Source: Piscinibacter defluvii (GTDB taxonomy: Bacteria > Pseudomonadota > Gammaproteobacteria > Burkholderiales > Burkholderiaceae_C). Taken from it: a DNA stretch of 64,000 bases. Position 1 is the first letter of the stretch. Every line of letters starts with the position of its first letter. The translations under genes were made by a program, and so were the position numbers. This document shows positions 14,417 through 22,146 of the stretch, one piece after another. Location: positions 1-64,000 of the forward strand of contig NZ_RCHJ01000024.1 in assembly GCF_004011805.1 (NCBI RefSeq). Reading direction: 5' to 3'. The notes under the pieces are model-generated. The model did not search any database. It saw nothing but the letters and a program-made list of their open reading frames with translations, and had not been told where the DNA came from.

Positions 14417-15460
14417 ATGGCAACGATCGTCAGGGCAATCGACGTGGGCTTTGGCAACACGAAGTACGTGAAAGCGTCGAGCGGGGGCAAGGTCGACTGC
14501 GCCCACTTCCCATCGATCGCGTTCGACAGCGTGCACGACAGCACCGGCGAGCCGCTTGGCGGCAATCGCAAGACGGTGTGCGTGCCGGTGGGCGGTCTCT
14601 GGTACGAAGTTGGGCCGGAGGTGGTGCTGGCCGCCGATGGTTTCATCGGCCGGAACTACCACGACGATTACATGAAGACCCCGGAGTACCGGGCCTTCAT
14701 GGCGGGCGCGTTGCACCTCATGAAGGTCGAGCACGTGGATCTGCTGGTGCTGGGCCTGCCGGTCGCGCAGTTCTCCGCGCGGCGCGCTGAACTCGAGAAG
14801 GCGATGACCGGAACGTTCGAGGTAGGCAAGCGCAAGAAGGTTGAAGTGCGAAGGGTGCTCGTGGTGGCTCAACCGCAGGGCGCGCTGTACGCGACTTTCG
14901 GCAGCACCGGGGCCTCGGACAAGAAGCAGGGCAGGAATCTGCTGATCGACGCTGGCTCGCGGACCTTCGACTGGCTGGTGACACGCAACAACCGCGTCAT
15001 CGGCAAGATGAGCCACTCGGTGAACCGAGGCGTCAACGACATGCTCACCAAGATCGCCGCCGCGATCGCGGCAGAGGTGAAACAGGACTTCCGCAACCTG
15101 GAGGCGGTCGACGAAGCGCTCAGGACCAAGAAGCCGCTGCGCGCCTACCAGCAGAGCTTCGACCTCTCGAAGTTCGACAGCATGATCCAGAAGATAGCCG
15201 ACCAGGCGGTCACCGAGATCCAACAGCGCATCGGGTCGAGCGACGATCTCGAACACATCGTGCTCGTCGGTGGCGGGGCACACCTCTTCCAGGGTGCGGT
15301 CAAGCGCAAGTTCCCCGGCATCAAGATCAGCGGGGTCGCCGACCCTCTGTACGCCAACGTCCGTGGGTTCCAACTGATCGGCGAACAGTACGTGCGCGAG
15401 AACCAAAATCTCTTCGGAGACCAGGGGAAGGCTGGAAACGTCGCGATGGTCGAGGCCTGA
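14417..15460 (+). CDS. parM: ParM/StbA-type actin-like plasmid segregation ATPase
   Basis: The 347-residue protein has the actin-fold motifs in order: phosphate 1 VRAIDVGFGNTKYVK at the N-terminus, phosphate 2 NLLIDAGSRTFDWLV at about residues 174-188, and the adenosine motif HIVLVGGGAHLFQG near 281-294. ParM forms ATP-driven filaments that push plasmid copies apart, bound through ParR at a centromere. The ATG at 14417 follows AGGAG with good spacing. A ParR-like gene follows 11 bp downstream, and a palindrome and a 44-bp repeat copy lie upstream, as expected for a par operon. Confidence 0.85.
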   Translation: MATIVRAIDVGFGNTKYVKASSGGKVDCAHFPSIAFDSVHDSTGEPLGGNRKTVCVPVGGLWYEVGPEVVLAADGFIGRNYHDDYMKTPEYRAFMAGALHLMKVEHVDLLVLGLPVAQFSARRAELEKAMTGTFEVGKRKKVEVRRVLVVAQPQGALYATFGSTGASDKKQGRNLLIDAGSRTFDWLVTRNNRVIGKMSHSVNRGVNDMLTKIAAAIAAEVKQDFRNLEAVDEALRTKKPLRAYQQSFDLSKFDSMIQKIADQAVTEIQQRIGSSDDLEHIVLVGGGAHLFQGAVKRKFPGIKISGVADPLYANVRGFQLIGEQYVRENQNLFGDQGKAGNVAMVEA

Positions 15461-15471
15461 AGGAAGCAGCC

Positions 15472-15783
15472 ATGAACAGAGACGAGAGGCTGGTGGTCCA
15501 AGTCACCATTCGTGCCCAGGAGTTCCCGATCTTCTTTCGAGAGCTGAGGGACATGACGGCGAACAAGCAGCGGGCGAGCCTGATGGCGCGGCTGGCCTAC
15601 TTCGGGTGGCTGCTTGAGCGAAACGGCGTGCAGTTGGGTGCCTCGCCGACGGCAGGGCCGACCGCGGACGGGACCGCACAACTGGTCGAGATCGGCGACG
15701 CTCCACCCATCGGCGAATGGCTCAGCGATCTTGGAGGAAGCGATGGAATCGAAGAACCAGGGGTCGGAACCCCTGCGACGTGA
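15472..15783 (+). CDS. ParR/StbB-like partition adaptor (putative)
   Basis: This 103-residue protein follows parM after 11 bp with AAGGAAG before its ATG. Its N-terminal half (about 5-50) has a strand then two helices (RLVVQVTIRAQEFPIF, then FRELRDM and RASLMARLAYFG), compatible with a ribbon-helix-helix protein. The C-terminal tail is flexible and ends in acidic residues, as in ParR proteins whose tail binds the filament. The name rests mainly on position next to parM and on size. Confidence 0.55.
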   Translation: MNRDERLVVQVTIRAQEFPIFFRELRDMTANKQRASLMARLAYFGWLLERNGVQLGASPTAGPTADGTAQLVEIGDAPPIGEWLSDLGGSDGIEEPGVGTPAT

Positions 15784-16210
15784 ACTGGTGAGCGCCAGCG
15801 ACCTGGCGCAGCTGGGCTACTGCGAGCGCGTCGTGCACTTGGACTGGCAGCACGGCCCGAAGCGTTCGCAGGCTCAAGCGGCCGCGCAAGAGCGCGGCAA
15901 CCAGGCTCATGCCCAGTTCTACAAGGACAGCCTCGAGGTCGCGCGCGCAAGCCAGACCAAGGGCAAGTGCTTCGTGGCCACGCTGGCGCTGGGCGAATGC
16001 GAAGAGACCCGCGCGCTGAGGGCGTTCCGCGATCTCTACCTGCGCAGATCCGATGTGGGGCGGTGGTGCATCGGTGCCTACTACCGGCTGTCACCGGCGC
16101 TTTGCCGGGCGCTGCAGTCACGGCCGGTGGCGTTGGCCATCGTCAGAACGCTTGTGACGGCCGCAGCGCGCGCCGCCGCGCGTCTCGTGGAAAGGAGACT
16201 GGTGCAATGA
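15743..16210 (+). CDS. protein with Cas4-like N-terminal segment and CFI-box domain
   Basis: This is a 155-residue protein. Residues 10-60 (ASDLAQLGYCERVVHLDW, then RGNQAHAQF) resemble the start of Cas4/PD-(D/E)XK nucleases, in which a Cys binds an Fe-S cluster. Residues 75-130 carry a CFI-box-like domain: CFVATLALGECEETRALRAF, then RSDVGRWCIGAYYRLSP. GGAGG precedes the ATG, which lies inside the end of the ParR-like gene. The stop overlaps the next ATG. The Cas4-like head here and the catalytic core in the next gene may together form one split nuclease (inference). Confidence 0.6.
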   Translation: MESKNQGSEPLRRELVSASDLAQLGYCERVVHLDWQHGPKRSQAQAAAQERGNQAHAQFYKDSLEVARASQTKGKCFVATLALGECEETRALRAFRDLYLRRSDVGRWCIGAYYRLSPALCRALQSRPVALAIVRTLVTAAARAAARLVERRLVQ

Positions 16211-16764
16211 GCGATACCGCAACCGGAGTGGCGCTGGTACTGGCGCTGATCGTCTTCGCGGCGCTGTACCTGCAGATCAAGAGCCGCGGCGCGAGCTACG
16301 AAGAGCCTTGGCTGCCGCGTGAGATCCGTGGCGCCGAGCTCGCGTACTCGGAGAAGCGCTTCGAGTCGAAGCGGCACGGCCTCGTCGCGCGCTTGGATCG
16401 GGCCTACCGCGGCGGCGGTGTGCTGCACCTGGTCGAACTCAAGACCCGCGACTACTACGCAGCACACGCTTCCGATGCCATCGAACTGTCGGTCCAGCGC
16501 ATCGTGCTCGAGGAAGAGACCGGCGAGCACGTGTCGCCGGTAGCCTACGTGGCGGTTCAGAAGGGTGGCCAGGGGACGCCGCGGCCGATCCGGGTCGATC
16601 TGTTCGAGGAACAGGAGATCCTGGCGATGCGCCGGCGGCTGCTCGAGGTCCGCAGCGGCCGCGGCCGCACGCCGGCGCCGGCGGCCAGGCCGAAGGCCTG
16701 CGAGAAGTGCGGCCAACGCGCGACCTGCCTGCGCACGTTCGGTGAGCCGGGGCGGCTCAGCTGA
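16207..16764 (+). CDS. membrane-anchored Cas4-like PD-(D/E)XK nuclease
   Basis: The 185-residue product starts with a transmembrane segment (about residues 8-24, VALVLALIVFAALYLQI). The nuclease core follows: GLVARLDRAYR with the Asp, then HLVELKTRDYY with E-x-K, and SVQRIVLEEETG. A C-terminal CEKCGQRATCLR can supply three or four Cys for an Fe-S cluster or zinc. Cas4-like enzymes trim DNA ends. It is coupled to the CFI-box gene (ATGA overlap) and lies next to the partition genes, so it probably belongs to maintenance or transfer functions. The membrane anchor is unusual for this family. Confidence 0.65.
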   Translation: MSDTATGVALVLALIVFAALYLQIKSRGASYEEPWLPREIRGAELAYSEKRFESKRHGLVARLDRAYRGGGVLHLVELKTRDYYAAHASDAIELSVQRIVLEEETGEHVSPVAYVAVQKGGQGTPRPIRVDLFEEQEILAMRRRLLEVRSGRGRTPAPAARPKACEKCGQRATCLRTFGEPGRLS

Positions 16765-17065
16765 CCAGGCGCCGTCGGCGGCGCCGCTCGAGCCCGACCG
16801 GGCGGCCGACGGCGAGCAGAACGACCATTCCCCAGACCGATGCCACGATGAGCATGACGGCGCCTGCGCCCCACGGGATGAGGGTGGCGGCGAGCGCGAA
16901 CAGTGCCGTGGTGGTCCAGATCAGGAAGCGGTCGCAGGCCTTGGCGATGTCAGCGAAGGCGGCCGCATCCAAGCGACGCAGGTAGTGCCGGTCGGACCTG
17001 GCGACGAGGTAGGACGCGAGGGCGGGAACAGCCCAGCGAGGAGCTCGAACTGGGCTTTCGCTCAC
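16757..17065 (-). CDS. small membrane protein, 102 aa
   Basis: The two hydrophobic segments lie at about residues 45-65 and 67-88 (LIWTTTALFALAATLIPW and AVMLIVASVWGMVVLLAV), followed by a strongly basic C-terminus (LERRRRRRLVS). It is likely an inner-membrane protein with the basic tail in the cytoplasm. It converges with the nuclease gene, overlapping it by 8 bp, and is 10 bp downstream of the S49 peptidase gene on the same strand. Family unknown. Confidence 0.55.
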   Translation of the reverse strand: MSESPVRAPRWAVPALASYLVARSDRHYLRRLDAAAFADIAKACDRFLIWTTTALFALAATLIPWGAGAVMLIVASVWGMVVLLAVGRPVGLERRRRRRLVS

Positions 17066-17075
17066 GGCGACGATG

Positions 17076-18116
17076 CTACTGGATCGTCGGCGTGCTCATC
17101 GTCATGCGCTTGATCACGCCGGCAAGCGCGTCCTGCAGCGAACGTGCGAGGAAGGGTGACCCTTCCGGATTCGGGCCGTAGTCGTAGGTCTTCATGCCCC
17201 AGTGCGTGGAGACGTAGTCGTCGACGGTGGCCACGCCATCGATGAGGCCCAGTTCCTTCGCTTCGGGCCCGGGCCAGACTTCGCCGGTGCCGACGTCGAC
17301 GCCCGACTTCAGCTGGGCGGCGCGCTTGGCTTTCACCTCGGCCAAGAAGAAGCCGCCCATCTGGTCGACGAGCTGTTGGGCCTTGCGATCCACCTCCGGG
17401 CTAACCGGGGTGAAGGGATTGAGAAACGCCTTCAGCTTGCCGGATGCATAGACCCGCTGCGCGACGTCGACCTTGGCGATCGCCTTGTCCAGCTGCCAGG
17501 GCGCCATGATGGCGCCGATGGAGCCGACGAACGAGTACTTGGCCGCGATGATCTTGTCGGCGTTCAGCGCGATCATGTAGGCGGCGCTGGCACCGATGTT
17601 GTTGATGACGGCCACGACTTCCTTCTTGTGCTTGGCCTTCAGCGTGTTGATCGCGGTCGAGATGCGCTCTGCTTCCACGGGCGCTCCCCCAGGGCTGTCG
17701 ATGTGAAGCACCACGCCCTTCACGTTCGGGTTGCTGAAGGCCTTCTCGAGCACCGGGATGATGTTCTCGGCTGAGGCGCGTTCGCTCGATCCGATCGCAC
17801 CTTCGATGCGAACCACGCCGACCACGTTGCCGAAGGGGCCCCAGCGGAAGCCGGCCGTGTTGAGGAAGAAGAGGAAGTACAGGATGCCGAGGACCACCGG
17901 CGCGCCGAAGAACATCGCCTGGAAGAAGGTGCGCCAGCGCCGCTCGGACTTACGCTCCTTGGCGGCGAGGTCGGCCGACCGCTCGAACGCATTGCGCTGT
18001 TCGCGCATCTCGCGAAGAACCTCGAGAACGACACCGGGATAACCGGCCTGGTCAGAAGATCGGGGTGGTGCGCTTGGGGTGAGCTCGGGCGGCTCGGTTG
18101 GGGCGGTGGTGGACAT
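17076..18116 (-). CDS. S49 family peptidase (SppA/SohB-like)
   Basis: The 346-residue protein has a cytoplasmic head, one transmembrane segment at about 67-88, and a periplasmic S49 domain. Landmarks are VVLHIDSPGG near 135-146, NNIGASAAYMIAL with the nucleophile Ser near 177, YSFVGSIGAI near 192-201, and Lys residues in ASGKLKAFLNPF near 225, where the general base lies. S49 enzymes cut membrane-bound or signal peptides. Such a gene is common beside F-type transfer regions of MOBH elements. A 44-bp repeat copy lies 64 bp upstream of its start, suggesting its own promoter. Confidence 0.85.
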   Translation of the reverse strand: MSTTAPTEPPELTPSAPPRSSDQAGYPGVVLEVLREMREQRNAFERSADLAAKERKSERRWRTFFQAMFFGAPVVLGILYFLFFLNTAGFRWGPFGNVVGVVRIEGAIGSSERASAENIIPVLEKAFSNPNVKGVVLHIDSPGGAPVEAERISTAINTLKAKHKKEVVAVINNIGASAAYMIALNADKIIAAKYSFVGSIGAIMAPWQLDKAIAKVDVAQRVYASGKLKAFLNPFTPVSPEVDRKAQQLVDQMGGFFLAEVKAKRAAQLKSGVDVGTGEVWPGPEAKELGLIDGVATVDDYVSTHWGMKTYDYGPNPEGSPFLARSLQDALAGVIKRMTMSTPTIQ

Positions 18117-18180
18117 CGCGATCTCCTTGCATGAGGCCTACGCTGAGGCCAAGACAATAGATCGCGAGGTGCGTGGACCG

Positions 18181-18224
18181 CCAACGGAAAGGCGGGCGCT
18201 ACGACCCCCCGAAAGTTCCGGTCG
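18181..18224 (-). repeat. 44-bp promoter-proximal dispersed repeat, copy 3
   Basis: This copy is almost identical to copy 4 and lies 64 bp upstream of the S49 peptidase start, between it and the end of the secreted-protein gene at 18269. Orientation relative to the gene is the same as in the other copies. Confidence 0.85.
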
Positions 18225-18268
18225 ACTTGCGACGAAGATGCTGCTGGTGCGAGCCAGTGGCGCGAGAG

Positions 18269-18865
18269 CTACTTGCAGCTGCCGCCGCCGAACAGGGTGC
18301 CCAACGTCACCTTGCCGCAATCCTTCTTGGCGACTCCGTTCGGACCGGAGGGAGCGGATCCTTCGGCCCTCTTCACCGCCTCGAACATGCGGCTTTTCAG
18401 GCTCTCCATCGGATCGGTCTTCTCGAGCTCGTTCAGTCTGGAGACGAGTTCGTCATGCTTCAGGATTGTGCAGCGAAGGTCAAAGGCGGGAAGTGCGCGA
18501 TCTCCGAATGGAATGCTTGTTTCGGTCCGCGTGATCGAGGCGACGGCACAGGATGCCTCCGCCACAGCAGTCAATGACCGGACATCGGTGTTACTCGACG
18601 ATGAGCCCTGCAGCATCAGGATCTGACCGTTGCGGCACTTGGTTGCAACGAATTCGCCCGCGAGCCGGAAGAAGGCATCGATCTGATCCTTGCTCGAAGC
18701 GACAGCGGGGACGAGGGTCCTCTGTCCAAGAACGTAGTTGGTGTCGTGCGTAAGATCGCACACGGAGTCATCCGTCGCCTTGTTGAGACGCAAGGCCACC
18801 GCGTGCGCCGCTTGAGCGAAAGACATGACCAAGAAGGCCAGAACGGTTGCTGCGCGCAGGTTCAT
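18269..18865 (-). CDS. secreted/periplasmic protein of unknown function, 198 aa
   Basis: The N-terminus (NLRAATVLAFLVMSFAQAAHA) is a clear Sec signal peptide with cleavage near residue 22. The mature part is soluble with six Cys spread over its length, including a final GGGSCK, which suggests disulfide bonds. The ATG at 18865 is preceded by a minus-strand TATACT -10 candidate. It sits between the S49 gene and the TraG gene; neighbours suggest a role in conjugation, but no family is recognised. Confidence 0.6.
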   Translation of the reverse strand: MNLRAATVLAFLVMSFAQAAHAVALRLNKATDDSVCDLTHDTNYVLGQRTLVPAVASSKDQIDAFFRLAGEFVATKCRNGQILMLQGSSSSNTDVRSLTAVAEASCAVASITRTETSIPFGDRALPAFDLRCTILKHDELVSRLNELEKTDPMESLKSRMFEAVKRAEGSAPSGPNGVAKKDCGKVTLGTLFGGGSCK

Positions 18866-18877
18866 CGACTGGGCCCT

Positions 18878-18904
18878 TGACTAAACGACTGAAGTAGTAT
18901 AACT
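18878..18904 (+). promoter_or_regulatory. candidate promoter for the small membrane protein gene at 18941
   Basis: TTGACT (18878-18883) and TATAAC (18899-18904) resemble -35 and -10 boxes, but with a short 15-base spacer. The same stretch read on the other strand gives TATACT, a good -10 for the gene starting at 18865. The region is thus a likely divergent promoter; the AT-rich character stands out against its GC-rich surroundings. Confidence 0.4.
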
Positions 18905-18940
18905 ACCGAGCATTCTCAGGATCGATTGAAGCTTGATGCC

Positions 18941-19177
18941 ATGAAACCATTGATCGCAGCTGGCGCTGTCGCCTTGGCGCAAGGCGTGATTGCCGTTGCG
19001 GACGGTCGCACGGTTGGTACCGCGATCGGCGCCGGCATCTTCTTCTTCGTGCTGACCTGGGCCATCGCGAGTTGGATGGGCGCGGCCAAGAAGGGTGGAT
19101 CGTCCGGCCGCAAGCTAGCGCGAGAGGACATACCCCTCTGGCGTGGCACCCACGACACCCCATTGCGGGACCGGTAG
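18941..19177 (+). CDS. small membrane protein, 78 aa
   Basis: The product has two hydrophobic segments, at about residues 3-20 and 28-48 (AIGAGIFFFVLTWAIASWM), then a basic soluble tail. The ATG at 18941 is preferred over an upstream TTG. It is the only plus-strand gene in the transfer region. A promoter candidate lies just upstream. It could be an entry-exclusion or immunity-type protein by position beside TraG, but there is no sequence support for that. Confidence 0.5.
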   Translation: MKPLIAAGAVALAQGVIAVADGRTVGTAIGAGIFFFVLTWAIASWMGAAKKGGSSGRKLAREDIPLWRGTHDTPLRDR

Positions 19178-19193
19178 AAGATTCCGGCCCTCG

Positions 19194-22118
19194 CTAGTTG
19201 CCTCGGGGTCGGCTTCGACCCTTCGGTAGCATGTTCGGCACTTCTGGGGTCGCCTTGATGGCTTGCTCCCGCGGGCTCGTGCCGTCAGGCGCCTTCGTCG
19301 TAGTGGCCTTCCTCACAGCTGCCTCGGCTTGCGCGGCGGTGTCGTAGACATCGGCGCCGAACATTGCGCCGGACCGGCCAACCAGGCTGTAGTCGACGAT
19401 CAGGTGCCCATTGCTGTCTCGCTTGAGATGCTGGCGCTTTTCAAAGCCACCGATCCAATCGTCGTTGTTCTTGTGATGCGCATCGCCGCGCTCAGTGACG
19501 TGATCGCGAAACTGTTGGGGAGTTCGACCATCAGCGCCCGGCAGAGGGCCGGGCGACCCTGGCATGGGCGCCAGGCCCGGCGACGAGGGGCTCGGCGGCG
19601 CTCCCGGCTCTCCCAGTCGCTGGGAGCGGATCTTCCCGTCGTTGGCTGCCTTGAGGGAATAGAGGTCGGGGTTGACTTCCGAGTCCTTGGACTGGCGTAG
19701 GAACGTTTCCTGCACGTCGGAGAAGCCACTGGGAAGACCGGCGCCCGTCGTCGGGCGCGCCGGGTTCGTGGAGAAGTTTCCAAGGTGCGATGCCATGTGC
19801 GCAGCCAAGGCCTGCGGGCTGCCACGGAACTGAGCAGCAACGCGCTCGCTCTCGAGCACAGCTGACGAGTTGACCGGGTCGGCTGCGAGATCTCGCGAAT
19901 AGCCGTAGCCGAGCTGATAGGCCTGGCGGACCTCCTGCAACCGAGAAACCGCCTCTGCATAGCGGCGTTCGGCCACGTCGCTCCGTTGCCCAGCAGTGGA
20001 CAAGTCCGACGCGAGGGAAGATCCGGCCTTGCCTTCTGAAGAAAGCGTGTTGAGGAAGCTTCGGTCGTGGGTCAACTTGTCACCAAAGGACTTGGACACC
20101 TTGCCGGTGTCTTGGTTGGCGTGGTCAAGAACCTTGCTGTCGGTATCGGAAACGGAGACGTTGTAGCGCTTCCCGACTGCGACGCCGCCGCCCATGCCGA
20201 ACGCCTCCGGCATCATGGAAAACCGGAGCATCGTGTCAGCCACTTGCCCCGCGTCGACGCCGGTGGCCTTCGAGATTCGATTGGCCTCGGACCAGAACTG
20301 ATCGAAGCTCCTTCCCACCTCTTCGTAACCTGCGAGACCTTGGCCGGCATTGGACCGAGCGGCATTCACCCGCTGCCGCACTTTGTCCATACCCTCCCTC
20401 AGCGACGCAGCCTGCGTCGTACCTGCGCTGATGACCTCGCCTTTGGCCGCGGAGGCGGTCTTGCTCGCAGCCTCGACGTCGTCCTGGGTCACGCGAGCCG
20501 TCACAACCTGCGCCGTGATTCCTTCGTTCTTCAGCAACGAAATGGCGGTGCGACCGTGGTTGTCGTGCGTCTTCCAATTCGCGAAATCGTCCTGCTCCCT
20601 GGTGACATACGGATTCGAACTCGTCGGAGTCACGTTCCGTTGATCCATCGTCACGTTGCCGAGATTGCTGTTGCCGATTGCGGCAGCGGCAGATGCGCTC
20701 CCGGAAAGCGACGATGACGACAGGCCCTGCAAGCCTCCCATGACCGCGGACCCGAAGTTGACCAGCCGGTTCGCGAGCGAGTACGCCAGCATCGGAATGC
20801 CGATGATCAGGTAGGACACGACAGCCTGCGCGGAGACGGCATTGGAGTAGATGGGCGACGCGGTCTGCAGAGAGAGCGCCTTCACCCCACCGCCGATCTC
20901 CGCGGCCGCGGCCTGGTCGATCTGCGCGTACAGCGTGGCCATGTAGTTGAGGATCGCGAAGAGCGGCGGCCAGAGCTGAATCGAGATCAGCGCAATGGCA
21001 TAGCCGGAGATGATCATCAGCGTGGTTCTGCCGCTGGAGAGAAACAGCAAGAGAACCACGAGAGGGAAGACCGCGTAGCACATCGACTCGGCGACATTAC
21101 GGACGACCGGCAGAGCCTGCTCTGCGATCTTTGCGCCATTGATCCACGCCGCGTTCTGGGAAGCGACGGCCGAAGCGCGGCCAGTGGCCATCATCATGCA
21201 GGACGGGTCGTTGATCTTCTGACAACCGAGCTCGCCAGCGTCGTTGATCGCGTTGATGAGGGCGTTCTGGCGGATGATGTCGGCGGCCGTCGACGCCGCG
21301 CTCGAGATCTGAGAGCGGATAAAGGCCTGGGGAACTTGGTTCACGAACGCGGCTTGTGCCGCGAGACTGGTGAGCGAAGGGTTCAGACGCGACGAGAGTC
21401 GCTGGGTCAACGTGTTGACCTGCGCAGGGATCCGCGCGCCGATCGACGCGTAGACCGCATCGCACGTGTTGGTGGTCACACCAGCGGCGCTCGTGATAGT
21501 GCTGAACCGGGCGGGATTGGTGAAGGCCATCATCGACCACAGATCAGATGACTCCGAGAAGGCAGTCGGCGAGATGGTCCCGTCGGCGATGTCGAAAGCG
21601 GTGCAGTTGTTGACGAAGTTGATGAGGTCGGTTCGGACACCGGGATCAGGCAGCGAGGTGCGCCGCAACTCTTGAATCAGCCTGCTGCCGAACATCAGCC
21701 CGTTCTGCTGATACGCCAGCTCCGGGGGAAGCGCGCCCGGACCCGGCAAGGTCTGAAAGGCGGTCTCGAAGAGCTCGGTGATCGAGTTGCCGATCGAACT
21801 CGTGAGACCGCCGAGAGCCGCCATTCCGAAGGGCACGTTGGCGATGATGCGGTTCGGCGTGCCGCCCGTCTTGTCGACAACGGCAACGGTCACGCGCGGC
21901 ACGAACAGCACGCCATAGATCAGGACGACGGATCCGATCCACTTCCAGCCCTGAAGCTTCTCCGGCTGGAACATGTAGGCCACCATCGCGGCGACGAAGC
22001 CGCAGAAGGCCACGGCCGCCACCGCGCTCAGGTAGGTGCCTGAGGCCATGATCGCGGCAATCGCGTTGAAGATCCCCGCGAGTGCCTCGGAGTTGTGGTA
22101 GGCGAAGATCTCCCACAT
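19194..22118 (-). CDS. traG: TraG-like mating pair stabilisation protein
   Basis: The 974-residue protein begins WEIFAYHNSEALAGIFNAIA with a first group of membrane segments in residues 10-95, a periplasmic part, and a second group at about 340-470 (PLVVLLLFLSSGRTTLMII, then YLIIGIPMLAYSLAN). The long C-terminal half is polar and coiled-coil-rich, ending in low-complexity Pro/Gly sequence. This is the F-type TraG layout. TraG acts in pilus assembly and mating-pair stabilisation with TraN, and in entry exclusion. It follows TraH and is the last core gene of the operon. Confidence 0.85.
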   Translation of the reverse strand: MWEIFAYHNSEALAGIFNAIAAIMASGTYLSAVAAVAFCGFVAAMVAYMFQPEKLQGWKWIGSVVLIYGVLFVPRVTVAVVDKTGGTPNRIIANVPFGMAALGGLTSSIGNSITELFETAFQTLPGPGALPPELAYQQNGLMFGSRLIQELRRTSLPDPGVRTDLINFVNNCTAFDIADGTISPTAFSESSDLWSMMAFTNPARFSTITSAAGVTTNTCDAVYASIGARIPAQVNTLTQRLSSRLNPSLTSLAAQAAFVNQVPQAFIRSQISSAASTAADIIRQNALINAINDAGELGCQKINDPSCMMMATGRASAVASQNAAWINGAKIAEQALPVVRNVAESMCYAVFPLVVLLLFLSSGRTTLMIISGYAIALISIQLWPPLFAILNYMATLYAQIDQAAAAEIGGGVKALSLQTASPIYSNAVSAQAVVSYLIIGIPMLAYSLANRLVNFGSAVMGGLQGLSSSSLSGSASAAAAIGNSNLGNVTMDQRNVTPTSSNPYVTREQDDFANWKTHDNHGRTAISLLKNEGITAQVVTARVTQDDVEAASKTASAAKGEVISAGTTQAASLREGMDKVRQRVNAARSNAGQGLAGYEEVGRSFDQFWSEANRISKATGVDAGQVADTMLRFSMMPEAFGMGGGVAVGKRYNVSVSDTDSKVLDHANQDTGKVSKSFGDKLTHDRSFLNTLSSEGKAGSSLASDLSTAGQRSDVAERRYAEAVSRLQEVRQAYQLGYGYSRDLAADPVNSSAVLESERVAAQFRGSPQALAAHMASHLGNFSTNPARPTTGAGLPSGFSDVQETFLRQSKDSEVNPDLYSLKAANDGKIRSQRLGEPGAPPSPSSPGLAPMPGSPGPLPGADGRTPQQFRDHVTERGDAHHKNNDDWIGGFEKRQHLKRDSNGHLIVDYSLVGRSGAMFGADVYDTAAQAEAAVRKATTTKAPDGTSPREQAIKATPEVPNMLPKGRSRPRGN

Positions 22119-22146
22119 GGCGTGTTCTCCAGCTCGTTCTTGAGGG

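Noticed and set aside
18916-19158. Minus-strand frame of 80 codons opposite the small membrane protein
   Set aside because: The plus-strand product has clear membrane segments and a promoter candidate, while this frame is Pro/Ala-rich without a domain.
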